Assembly (NCBI GenBank): GCA_964631125.1
Contig: CAZVYN010000015.1
Coordinates: 1-57,508, forward strand
Direction of reading: 5' to 3'
Source: CAZVYN01 sp964631125
Lineage (GTDB): Bacteria > Eisenbacteria > RBG-16-71-46 > CAIMUX01
Length of the DNA stretch: 57,508 nucleotides
Part shown: positions 34,312-41,734 of the stretch, one piece after another
Numbering within the stretch: the first letter of the stretch is position 1
Layout of the letters: each line of letters opens with the position of its first letter
Notes under the pieces: generated by a model
What the model was told of the DNA's origin: nothing
What the model saw: the letters and a program-made list of their open reading frames with translations, nothing else
The model's database searches: none
Made by a program: the position numbers and the translations under genes

Positions 34312-35048
34312 GCGCACGCGCTGCGTCGCGCCCCGACGCCCTCGGCGATCCGTTCTCGCTCCTGAGCAAGAACTGGCTCGTCTGGCGGCTGCAGCGGCGC
34401 CACGTGGCCAGCGTCGCGCATCTCGCGCGCGGCCGGGCGCTCGACATCGGCTGTGGCGAGCAGCCGCTGCGCTCACTCTTCGACGGCAGGGTGACCGAGA
34501 TCGTGGGGGTCGATCATCCCGGCACGCTGCACCCGGCGGAGTCGGTCGGAGTCTTCGGCAGCGCGCTCGCCTTGCCGTTTCGCAGCGAGAGTTTCGAGAC
34601 CGCGCTGAGTTTCCAGGTGCTCGAACATGTCCCCGAGCCGGAGACGCTCTTGCGAGAGGCCCACCGAGTCCTGCGGCCGGGAGGACGCTTGATCCTGACC
34701 GCCCCGCACATCTGGAACGAGCACGAGATCCCGCACGATTACTTTCGCTTCACGCGCTACGGCCTGCGCTATCTGCTGACCAAGGTCGGCTTCGAGGTCG
34801 AGGAGGTGCGCCCGATGGCCGGCTACTTCGTCACGGCGGGCGCGCGCTTCTGCTACTTCCTCGCGCACTTCGATCGATGGGGCCTGCAGATCATCGTCAG
34901 ACCGCTCTACTTCCTGGTGCAGGCCATCGCCGGCCTCTTGGACCGCATCTACTGCGATACGACGGAAAGTTGGAACTTTCTTGCGGTAGCGCGCAAGGGA
35001 TCGCCCGCCGCGGGCGATGCCGCGCATCCGCCCTCGACCTCTCGATGA
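34281..35048 (+). CDS. Class I SAM-dependent methyltransferase (type 11)
   Basis: The protein has 255 aa. Motif I is LDIGCGEQPL, with the acidic residue EIVGVDHPG at the end of strand 2, then LPFRSESFETALSFQVLEHV and LREAHRVLRPGGRLILTAP. A hydrophobic C-terminal patch (GLQIIVRPLYFLVQAIAGLL) may associate with the membrane. It overlaps the rSAM gene, so a later start is possible. It probably methylates a glycan or lipid intermediate of the cluster. Confidence 0.88.
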   Translation: MQSRDRAQAVGARAASRPDALGDPFSLLSKNWLVWRLQRRHVASVAHLARGRALDIGCGEQPLRSLFDGRVTEIVGVDHPGTLHPAESVGVFGSALALPFRSESFETALSFQVLEHVPEPETLLREAHRVLRPGGRLILTAPHIWNEHEIPHDYFRFTRYGLRYLLTKVGFEVEEVRPMAGYFVTAGARFCYFLAHFDRWGLQIIVRPLYFLVQAIAGLLDRIYCDTTESWNFLAVARKGSPAAGDAAHPPSTSR

Positions 35049-35070
35049 CCCCCCGCCCTACTCACTCGCT

Positions 35071-36381
35071 GTGACACGCACCCAACGCCTTGCCCGCCTC
35101 GCCCTCTACCTGGGCCTCGCCCTCCACCTCCTCTTCCTCGTCTCCTACCAGACCCAGTGGCTCGCCCCCCTCTTCCACGAGTCGCGCCACTCGCCCGGGC
35201 AGGCCGCCGACTTCTTCGGCATCTACCACGCCGGCGATCGACTGCTGCATGGCGAGACGATCTACGAGTCGCCCGATTGGCCGCCGACGCCGACGCCGGA
35301 CCGCGCTCGCTCACGCGTCCCGTACGGCTACTTCTATCGCTACCTGCCGCCGACCGCCTACGCCTTCGCGCCGGTCGCCGCGCTCCTCGCGCCGTGGCCG
35401 GCCTACTGGGCGTGGGTGGCCTTCATCGAGCTCCTGCTCATCGCATACGTACTCGCGCTCGGACGCCTCGGGCTGTCGCAGGCGCTGTGCGACACGTTGC
35501 GCGGAGTGTCGCTCGGCTACTTCCCGTTCTGGCTGGAACAGTGGATGGGCCAGTTCACCTGGCCGCTCGCGCTCTTGATCGCGGTCACGCTGTTCGCTCC
35601 GCCGCGCAGCCCACGGAGTTTCTGGGCCTGGGTCGCCGCCATCAGCTTGAAACAGTTCCCCGCGCTCTTCGGCTGGGTCTATCTGCGCCTCGGCTGGTGG
35701 AAGCATGTCGCGTGGGCCGCGCTCGCGGTGATCGCGCTCTCGGCGCCCTACTTCCTTTTCTTTCCCGAGGATCTGCGCCACTTCATTCGCATCAATCTGG
35801 GAGGGCTCCCGCCGCGCTTGCACGTCGGCTCGTATGGGATGGTGAGCCTGATCCGCGCGCTCGCCGCGCATCTGCCCGGCGGCATGACCGAGTGGCGACT
35901 CGGTCCGTTCACGCCGTATCCAGCCACCGTGTTGGTCTACCTGTGGACGCTCGTCGTCGCGGCGCTCTCGCTCGCGACGACCTGGTGCGTCGCCCGCCCC
36001 GATCAGAGAGTGCCCGAGCTCTGCTCCCTCTGGGTCTGCGCGTTCCTCTTGGTCTTCAAGGATGTCTGGGAGTACCACGCCGTGCTGCTCTTGCCGGTCG
36101 TAGCGGCGCTGGTGGTGAGTGCGTCTCGGCTCCGGCGGCCGCGGCTGCTCGCGACCGTGTTGGCCGCGGGAACGATCTCCGCGCTGCCGACGCTCTATCT
36201 CCTCTATGCGGAGTGGGCCGAGCGCCCGGTGGAGAGCTGGCCGATCGCGCTCACGCTGCTGCACTACGGCATGAAGGTGGGGCCGGTGCTGGCGCTCTTC
36301 GTGGTGAGTGCTCGGGTCGCGAGTGCTCGGGTCGCGAGCGAACGGCTGGCGAGTCGGCCGGGCGACCCGCGCGCATCGTAG
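35071..36381 (+). CDS. GT87-like (DUF2029) polyprenyl-phosphate glycosyltransferase
   Basis: About 436 aa from the GTG at 35071; an ATG at 35017 would add 18 residues that overlap the methyltransferase. Roughly ten membrane segments with a large periplasmic loop after the first (GQAADFFGIYHAGDRLLHGETIY), the location of the putative catalytic Asp in this family (here DFFGIYHAGD), and a later SLGYFPFWLEQWMGQFTW. GT87 enzymes use lipid-linked mannose on the outer face of the membrane. The C-terminus carries a 15-bp repeat (SARVA units). It ends 2 bp from the convergent tatA. Confidence 0.85.
   Translation: MTRTQRLARLALYLGLALHLLFLVSYQTQWLAPLFHESRHSPGQAADFFGIYHAGDRLLHGETIYESPDWPPTPTPDRARSRVPYGYFYRYLPPTAYAFAPVAALLAPWPAYWAWVAFIELLLIAYVLALGRLGLSQALCDTLRGVSLGYFPFWLEQWMGQFTWPLALLIAVTLFAPPRSPRSFWAWVAAISLKQFPALFGWVYLRLGWWKHVAWAALAVIALSAPYFLFFPEDLRHFIRINLGGLPPRLHVGSYGMVSLIRALAAHLPGGMTEWRLGPFTPYPATVLVYLWTLVVAALSLATTWCVARPDQRVPELCSLWVCAFLLVFKDVWEYHAVLLLPVVAALVVSASRLRRPRLLATVLAAGTISALPTLYLLYAEWAERPVESWPIALTLLHYGMKVGPVLALFVVSARVASARVASERLASRPGDPRAS
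36306..36350. repeat. 15-bp tandem repeat at the GT87 C-terminus
   Basis: Unit GAGTGCTCGGGTCGC occurs twice exactly (36306-36335) and once degenerately, encoding Ser-Ala-Arg-Val-Ala and then Ser-Glu-Arg-Leu-Ala near the end of the protein. Confidence 0.9.
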
Positions 36382-36383
36382 AC

Positions 36384-36569
36384 CTACTTCTTGTCGTCGG
36401 CGGGAGGCGGAGCGGCCGGCGGCGGCGCGTCTTGATCCTTCATCCCACCCTTGAACTCTTTGATCCCCTGCCCCATGCCGCGCATCAGTTCGGGGATGCG
36501 CTTCGCCCCGAAGAGGATGATGACGATCAGGAGAATGACGAGGATCTCGCGGAAACCGATCTGACCCAT
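36384..36569 (-). CDS. tatA: TatA/E twin-arginine translocase subunit
   Basis: The protein has 61 aa: a short N-terminus, one membrane helix (EILVILLIVIILFGAK), the hinge FGAKRIPEL, an amphipathic helix (MRGMGQGIKEFKGGM) and an acidic/Pro-rich tail ending in DDKK. This is the standard TatA layout; GAGGAG precedes the ATG. It is the last gene of the operon that begins at groEL. A tatC gene lies 8 kb away in another run of the same strand. Confidence 0.93.
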   Translation of the reverse strand: MGQIGFREILVILLIVIILFGAKRIPELMRGMGQGIKEFKGGMKDQDAPPPAAPPPADDKK

Positions 36570-36581
36570 GAGTTCGCTCCT

Positions 36582-37154
36582 CTACTCGGACGTACGTCGC
36601 TCGGACCAGGCGCGGGCCAGGTCCCGGCCGACCACGATGCAGATGTCGACATCCGGCTCTTCCATCGGATCCCGCCGCAGCTCGCCGACATCGAAGGCGG
36701 CCCGCAGCGCGGTGGTGACCCGTTCGGCTGAGTCGCCGCGGCCGGAGCGGTCGATCACCTGGGTGGTCTCATAGTCTTCTCGGTCGGCATTGCCCAGATC
36801 CACCACATCGAATCCCGACTTTCGCAGCCAGGCCGTCATCTCGCGCGCCAGCCCGTCCTCGCCGCTGCCGTTCAAGACCTTGATGATCGCCCGCTCCGAG
36901 GCCGGTCCATCGATGATCGATCGAAGCGGAGTCCGGGCCGGCTCGATCGAGATCGGCCCGTCATCGACATCGGAGGTCTGGACCGCGGACCTCGGCGGCC
37001 ACTCGACGCGGACTCCAGGTTGCGCGCTGCGACCGTAGCGGTCGACGATCGACGCCGCGAAGACGAGCACGACCAAGAACAGTGTGACCGCGCCGAGCGC
37101 CTCGACGAGTCGCGCCATGGCGCCGCGACGACGATTCTTCTTCTTCCGCGCCAT
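36582..37154 (-). CDS. Membrane-anchored LytR_C-domain protein
   Basis: The protein has 190 aa: a very basic N-terminus (KKKNRRR), one membrane segment (AVTLFLVVLVFAASIV), an extracytoplasmic linker, then a LytR_C (VirR/LytR C-terminal) domain with VLNGSGEDGLAREMTAWLRKSGF, VVDLGNADREDY, TQVIDRSGRGDSAERV and VDICIVVGRD. The domain occurs at the end of LytR-CpsA-Psr phosphotransferases and as stand-alone envelope proteins; there is no LCP domain here. AGGGAGGG precedes the ATG. It is 12 bp from tatA. Confidence 0.85.
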   Translation of the reverse strand: MARKKKNRRRGAMARLVEALGAVTLFLVVLVFAASIVDRYGRSAQPGVRVEWPPRSAVQTSDVDDGPISIEPARTPLRSIIDGPASERAIIKVLNGSGEDGLAREMTAWLRKSGFDVVDLGNADREDYETTQVIDRSGRGDSAERVTTALRAAFDVGELRRDPMEEPDVDICIVVGRDLARAWSERRTSE

Positions 37155-37190
37155 CTGGGTCCCTCCCTGGATCCTTCCGGCCGTGAATTC

Positions 37191-38402
37191 TCAGGACGGT
37201 GCTTCCACTCGGGCGCGCGCCGCCTCCAGGCGTTCACGCGAGCCGGCGAGAGTTTCGGGCAGCAGATTGAGCCCTCCGATCAGCGGAAGGAAGTTCGAAT
37301 CGCCGGGCCAGCGAGGAATCGCGTGCGCGCGGAGGTGCTCGCCGGCCCGTCCCGAGGTGAACCCGAAGTTGAATCCCTTGGGCGCGTACGCCGCGTCCAG
37401 CCACTGCTCCGCGCGGACCTGCCACTCCAGCCAGTCCACGGACTCCTGCGGCGTGAGCGACTCCTGCGAGACCAGATGGCGCTCCGGGCAGATCCAGAGA
37501 TGCCCGCTGTTGTAGGGGCGGGGCGCCAAGAGCACCACGAATCCCCGCTCACGCGCCAGGACGAGGTCCGGGCGGCGCGAGAGGAGCGCACAGACCTCGC
37601 ACCCCTCGAGCTCCCCCGCCTCCCGCCAGGCGACGTGCACCGCGGCGGCCGCCGCGAGTTGCTCCGGCGTGTTGATCCCCTGGATCTCCTCAGGGTCGCG
37701 AACCTGGAAGACCTCCGCCCGATGTCCCGCCGACGCCATCAACTCGAGCGTGTCGGTGAGGTAGTACTCCTGCTGCGAGTTGTCGGCGCGGAGTTGGGTC
37801 AGGGTCTCCAGGAGGGGCGCGAGTCGGAACGTGTAGATGCCGGAGTTGATCTCGTCGATCGCCCGTTCACTTTCCGAGCAGTCGCGATCCTCGACGATGC
37901 GCACGAACCGATCGTCCGATCCGCGCACGATCCGCCCGTATCCCTTGGGATCGGGCACGCGCGCCGAGAGCACGGTGACGCCGGCCTCGCTCAGCAGGTG
38001 ACGCTCCATCAGCTCCGAGAGCGTCGACGCGCGCAGGAGCGGCACGTCGCCGTAGAGAACCAGGAGATGAGCCGCGCGTCCCGTCCGCTCGGCCCCGGCC
38101 AGCTGCGCGCGCAGCAGCGGCGCGGCCATCATGACGGCGTGCCCGGTGCCGAGCTGCGGCTCTTGCAGCGCGAACTCGACCCCATCACCGGCGTGGCGCG
38201 TCTTCACCTCGTCGGCTTGATGTCCCACGACGACGATCGAACTCGAGAGCGGGAGTGCCTGCGCCGTCTGAAGGACGTGACCGAGGAGCGACCGACCCTC
38301 CATCGGATGGAGCACCTTGGCCAGATCGGAGCGCATGCGCGTTCCCTTGCCGGCGGCCAGGACGACGGCCGACCAGACCGCGGTGGAAGCTGGGCGGCTC
38401 AT
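37191..38402 (-). CDS. GlmU-type nucleotidyltransferase fused to an HIT domain
   Basis: The protein has 403 aa from an ATG overlapping the panC stop. Residues 1-245 match GlmU-type uridylyltransferases: LAAGKGTRMR, the Lys in LAKVLHPMEG, EPQLGTGHAV, LYGDVPLL, KGYGRIVR, INSGIYTF and EYYLTDTLELM. The left-handed beta-helix acetyltransferase half of GlmU is missing. Residues about 270-403 form an Ap4A-phosphorylase-like HIT domain: CEVC, PRPYNSGHLWICPERHLV, KGFNFGFTSG, and GEHLRAHAIPRWPGDSNF. The middle His of the HxHxH triad, which is the nucleophile, is Arg here. Function of the fusion is uncertain; sugar-1-P nucleotidylation seems intact, HIT catalysis doubtful. Confidence 0.85.
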   Translation of the reverse strand: MSRPASTAVWSAVVLAAGKGTRMRSDLAKVLHPMEGRSLLGHVLQTAQALPLSSSIVVVGHQADEVKTRHAGDGVEFALQEPQLGTGHAVMMAAPLLRAQLAGAERTGRAAHLLVLYGDVPLLRASTLSELMERHLLSEAGVTVLSARVPDPKGYGRIVRGSDDRFVRIVEDRDCSESERAIDEINSGIYTFRLAPLLETLTQLRADNSQQEYYLTDTLELMASAGHRAEVFQVRDPEEIQGINTPEQLAAAAAVHVAWREAGELEGCEVCALLSRRPDLVLARERGFVVLLAPRPYNSGHLWICPERHLVSQESLTPQESVDWLEWQVRAEQWLDAAYAPKGFNFGFTSGRAGEHLRAHAIPRWPGDSNFLPLIGGLNLLPETLAGSRERLEAARARVEAPS

Positions 38403-39274
38403 CGCGTCCGCCGGGTCCGCGCGCCCGCGCGCACGAGCACGTTGTCGATGAGCCGCGTCCGTCCCAGGAGCGCCGCGGCCGCCAGGACCAGCCGCCCGCG
38501 CAACGGCTCGACCGGTTGCAGATCGTCGGCCGAGACCGCCTCGGCATACTGCAATTCGAAGCGCGGGCCGCTCGCTCGGTGCAGACGCCGCGCGACCGAC
38601 TCGGTCACGGCGCGAGAGCTGCGCAGCCGACCGCTCGCGATCTCCGCCGCCGTCGCCTTCAGTGAGGCGTGTAGCCGCGGTGCGGCCGCGCGTTCCTCGG
38701 GCGAGAGGTAGACATTGCGCGAGCTGAGGGCGAGCCCATCCCGCTCGCGCACCGTCGGGACGATGCGCACGGCGACCGGCAGATCGAGGTCGAGACACAT
38801 CCGCCGCAGAAGCGCCGCCTGTTGGTAGTCCTTCTGTCCCAGATAGAGCCGATCCGGCTCGGTCGCGTGCAGCAGTTTGGTCACGACGGTGGCGACTCCT
38901 TCGAAATGTCCGGGCCGAAACGGTCCACAGAGATGCGCGTCGAGTCCTGGCGCCCGCACGCGCGTGGCGAATCCCGAGGGATAGAACGTCGCATCGGGGG
39001 CCAGGAGCAGGTCGACGCTCTCGGCGCGCAGGAGACGACGGTCGCGCGCGGGATCGCGCGGATAGCTGGCGAAGTCTTCTCTGGGGCCGAACTGCAGAGG
39101 ATTGACGAAGATGCTCACGACGACGCGGTCACACTCCGCGCGCGCCTGCCGCACCAATCGCAGATGCCCCTCGTGCAGCGCGCCCATCGTCGGCACGAAG
39201 CCGACGCGCTCTCCCGTCCTGCGGTATCCGCGCACGATCCGCTGACTCGCCCGGGCCGAGCGCGCGATCTTCAC
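38399..39274 (-). CDS. panC: Pantothenate synthetase
   Basis: The protein has 291 aa from a GTG overlapping the panB stop (GTGA); the longer open frame upstream is only a shadow of panB. Motifs: FVPTMGALHEGHLRL (ATP-binding HxGH-type), VSIFVNPLQFGPREDF, GHFEGVATVVTKLL, YLGQKDYQQ, and the KMSKS-like LALSSRNVYLS. It condenses pantoate with beta-alanine using ATP. It forms a pathway pair with panB and precedes the GlmU-HIT gene with an ATGA overlap. Confidence 0.96.
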   Translation of the reverse strand: MKIARSARASQRIVRGYRRTGERVGFVPTMGALHEGHLRLVRQARAECDRVVVSIFVNPLQFGPREDFASYPRDPARDRRLLRAESVDLLLAPDATFYPSGFATRVRAPGLDAHLCGPFRPGHFEGVATVVTKLLHATEPDRLYLGQKDYQQAALLRRMCLDLDLPVAVRIVPTVRERDGLALSSRNVYLSPEERAAAPRLHASLKATAAEIASGRLRSSRAVTESVARRLHRASGPRFELQYAEAVSADDLQPVEPLRGRLVLAAAALLGRTRLIDNVLVRAGARTRRTR

Positions 39275-40083
39275 GACTTGGGCTCTTCGCCGTAGGAATG
39301 CTCCGGTCCGGGGAAGACGCCCGCGCGGACTTCGTCGCTGAAACTCTGCGCGGCGCGGGTGATCTCGGCGCCCAGCTCGGCGTAGCGTTTGACGAAGCGC
39401 GGCCGGAACTCGGGTGTGAGGCCGAGCAGATCGTGCAGCACGAGGACCTGGCCGTCGCACTGCGCTCCGGCGCCGATTCCGATGGTGGGAATCGAGACCG
39501 CCTGCGTCACACGGGCCGCCAGCGGCGCCGGCACCTTCTCCAAGACGAGAGAAAAACAACCGGCCGCTTCCAGCGCGCGCGCATCCTCCAGCAGCCTCTC
39601 GCCGTCGGCGCCTCGTCCCTGCACCGGATAGCCGCCGAAGGCGAGCGTCGACTGCGGCGTCAAGCCGAGGTGTCCCATGACCGGCACGCCCGCGTCGACG
39701 ATCTTGCGAACGGCCGACAGGCTGCGGGCGCCCCCCTCGAGCTTCACCGCGTCGGCGCCGGTCTCTTGCACGATTCGACCGGCGGCCAACAGCGCGCGCG
39801 ATGGATTCACCTGATACGTGAGAAACGGCAGGTCGACCACGACGAGGGCGCGCGGCTTGGCCCGCATGACGGCGGCGGCGTGGTGGATCATCTGTTCGAG
39901 CCGCACCGGCACCGTGCTCTCGTAGCCCAGGATGACGTTGCCCAGGCTGTCGCCGACCAGGAACATCGGCAGATCGACCGCGTCGAGCAGCCGCGCCGTC
40001 GCGTAGTCGTAGCAGGTCAGGACGGGAATGCGCTCGCGCCCCTTCAGTTCACGGAAGCGGCGCGCGGTCCATCGATCCGACAT
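39271..40083 (-). CDS. panB: Ketopantoate hydroxymethyltransferase
   Basis: The protein has 270 aa. Motifs: VLTCYDYATARLLD, the metal ligands in LVGDSLGNVILG and VVDLPFLTYQ, VKLEGGA, GHLGLTPQS, and IGIGAGAQCDGQVLVLHDLLGL. It forms ketopantoate from 2-oxoisovalerate and 5,10-methylene-THF, the first committed step to pantothenate. It begins 25 bp after the deoxynucleoside kinase gene. Length and motifs are standard. Confidence 0.97.
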   Translation of the reverse strand: MSDRWTARRFRELKGRERIPVLTCYDYATARLLDAVDLPMFLVGDSLGNVILGYESTVPVRLEQMIHHAAAVMRAKPRALVVVDLPFLTYQVNPSRALLAAGRIVQETGADAVKLEGGARSLSAVRKIVDAGVPVMGHLGLTPQSTLAFGGYPVQGRGADGERLLEDARALEAAGCFSLVLEKVPAPLAARVTQAVSIPTIGIGAGAQCDGQVLVLHDLLGLTPEFRPRFVKRYAELGAEITRAAQSFSDEVRAGVFPGPEHSYGEEPKS

Positions 40084-40108
40084 CCATCCTCCCTGCGGGT
40101 TCTGCGAC

Positions 40109-40762
40109 TCAGGCCGGATTGTAGTAGGCGGCGCCTTTCTCGTGCAGGAGGATCCGTTCGATCAGATCGCAACGGTCTCGCTCGCTCCCGACCACGTCGA
40201 GCGCGTTCGTGTTCACCACCAGGAGCGGCGTCGCGCGATAGTGGAAGAAGAACTCGTTGTAGGCCTCGTCGAGCATGCGCAGATAGTCGGGGTCCATGGT
40301 CCGCTCGAAGGTCCGTCCGCGATTCTCGATGCGCGACAACAGGACCGGCAGATCCGCGCGCAGATAGACCACGCGGTCGGGTCGCGGGAGATCCCGCTCC
40401 AAGAGCGGCAGCACCTGATCGTAGAGCTGCAGCTCGGCCTCGCTCAGGTTGATCCCGGCGAAGATGCGGTCCTTCTGGAACAAATAGTCGCTGACCACCG
40501 CGGACGCGAAGAGATCTCGCTGCCTGAGCCCCATCTGCTGGCGGTAGCGAGAGAGCAGGAAGAAGAGCTGCGTTTGAAAGGCGAAACGCGCGCGGTCGCG
40601 GTAGAAATCGGGGAGAAACGGATTCTCCTCGACCTGTTCGAGCACGCAGGCGGCCCCCAGTTCGCGCGCCAGTGCATCGGCGAGCGTGGTCTTCCCGACG
40701 CCGATGACCCCCTCGATGGCGATGAAGAGATCGGGTTTCGAAGGCGACACGGCGGGGGTCAT
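40109..40762 (-). CDS. Deoxynucleoside kinase (dGK/dAK family)
   Basis: The protein has 217 aa from the ATG at 40762, which overlaps the folK stop (ATGA). The P-loop is EGVIGVGKTT; then LEQVEENPFLPDFY, FQTQLFFLLSRYRQ, SDYLFQKDRIFA (with the D-R pair), YLRADLPVLLSRI and the lid arginines in ENRGRTFER. It phosphorylates deoxynucleosides for salvage; the exact base is not clear, though deoxyadenosine/deoxyguanosine kinases are closest in pattern. It follows folK in the operon. Confidence 0.9.
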   Translation of the reverse strand: MTPAVSPSKPDLFIAIEGVIGVGKTTLADALARELGAACVLEQVEENPFLPDFYRDRARFAFQTQLFFLLSRYRQQMGLRQRDLFASAVVSDYLFQKDRIFAGINLSEAELQLYDQVLPLLERDLPRPDRVVYLRADLPVLLSRIENRGRTFERTMDPDYLRMLDEAYNEFFFHYRATPLLVVNTNALDVVGSERDRCDLIERILLHEKGAAYYNPA

Positions 40763-41355
40763 GTCGCGCACTCCAGCGACGCTGGCGCGGAAGCGGACGC
40801 CGCCGCGGAAGCGGACGCCCCGTTCCAGAGCCGCACGGCCCCCGCGGGAACGTCGAGTCGCGCCAGGAGGGCCCCCACTGTCGGCGCCTCGGGGTCGGAG
40901 GACGGGAACCTCGCGAGCGGATCCAACTCACACAGAGGAACCAACACGAACGCGCGGCTCGTCAGTCGCGGATGCGGCAACGTCAGCTCGGGGGTCTCCA
41001 TTCGCACGTCGTCGACGGCGAGCAGATCGAGGTCGCAGGTGCGGTCGCTGACGGCGGCGCCGCGATCACGCCCGAGCGAATCTTCCACGCGCAGCAAGAG
41101 CTGGAGGAGCTGCAGCGGCGAGAGGTCGGTCGAGACGCGCACCGCCGCGTTGAGGAACGGCGGGCTGCTGGCGGGATCGAGTCCGCGCCCGCCCGGCGAA
41201 TCGACGACGGGCGTCGTCTCGTAGAGGCGCGAGACCTGCTCGACGCGAACGGCGGCCTGCTCGAGTTGCCGGAGCGCCTCCGCGAACGCCTCGGCGCGAT
41301 CCCCGACGTTGGCGCCGAAGGCGATCCAGGCCGAGCGAAACGGCGGAGCGATCAT
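40759..41355 (-). CDS. folK: HPPK (6-hydroxymethyl-dihydropterin pyrophosphokinase)
   Basis: The protein has 198 aa from an ATG overlapping the folB stop (ATGA). Motifs: IAFGANVGDRAEAF, SRLYETTPV, PPFLNAAVRVSTDL, the ATP/pterin-binding DRTCDLDLLAV and the loop LTLPHPRLTSRAFVLVPLCEL. The C-terminus ends in an Ala/Ser repeat (ASASAAASASA) encoded by an 18-bp duplication (40787-40820). It transfers pyrophosphate from ATP to hydroxymethyl-dihydropterin in folate synthesis. Confidence 0.95.
   Translation of the reverse strand: MIAPPFRSAWIAFGANVGDRAEAFAEALRQLEQAAVRVEQVSRLYETTPVVDSPGGRGLDPASSPPFLNAAVRVSTDLSPLQLLQLLLRVEDSLGRDRGAAVSDRTCDLDLLAVDDVRMETPELTLPHPRLTSRAFVLVPLCELDPLARFPSSDPEAPTVGALLARLDVPAGAVRLWNGASASAAASASAPASLECAT
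40787..40820. repeat. 18-bp direct repeat at the folK C-terminus
   Basis: GCGGAAGCGGACGCC repeats at an 18-bp period (40787-40804 and 40805-40820), encoding an Ala-Ser rich tail on the minus strand. Confidence 0.85.
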
Positions 41356-41711
41356 CGCTCTCGCTCCATCTCGACCTCGACGCAATCGAGATGCGCGTCG
41401 AAAGGCAGGTTGTACTTCCGCAGGCGGACGCGCACACGATCGACGCGAGGGAATCGCAGCAAGACCGCGTCCGACACGGCGCGCGCGAGAGACTCGATCA
41501 GGTGGTACTTCCGCGCCTTCGCCACCTCGACCACCGACGCCGCCACTTCCGAATAGTCGACGGCCGCGGAGATCCGATCCTCGCGAGCGGCGGGACCGAG
41601 ATCGAGATAGAGATCGAGGTCGAGCGAGACCTTCTGGACCCCCTCTTTCTCCCATTCGGTCACACCGAGCCGCGGAAACAGCCGCAGATCGCGGAGAGAA
41701 ATTCGATCCAG
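41352..41711 (-). CDS. folB: Dihydroneopterin aldolase with CTG start
   Basis: The full FolB (119 aa) starts at CTG 41711 (CTG GAT CGA ATT), which restores the usual N-terminal strand DRISLRDLRLFPRLGVTEWE; GGGAGG lies 4 bp upstream. Starting at the GTG 41663 would delete that strand. Active-site Glu is in VTEWEKEGVQ and Lys in RLRKYNLPF. It cleaves dihydroneopterin to 6-hydroxymethyl-dihydropterin, the substrate of FolK downstream. The groEL-like stop is 23 bp upstream. Confidence 0.88.
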   Translation of the reverse strand: MDRISLRDLRLFPRLGVTEWEKEGVQKVSLDLDLYLDLGPAAREDRISAAVDYSEVAASVVEVAKARKYHLIESLARAVSDAVLLRFPRVDRVRVRLRKYNLPFDAHLDCVEVEMERER

Positions 41712-41734
41712 AGATCCTCCCGCTCGAACGGCGC

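Noticed and set aside
35017..35070. ATG start 18 codons upstream for the GT87-like gene
   Set aside because: It lies inside the methyltransferase gene and adds a Pro/Arg-rich segment before the first membrane helix; the GTG at 35071 fits better, though it cannot be excluded.
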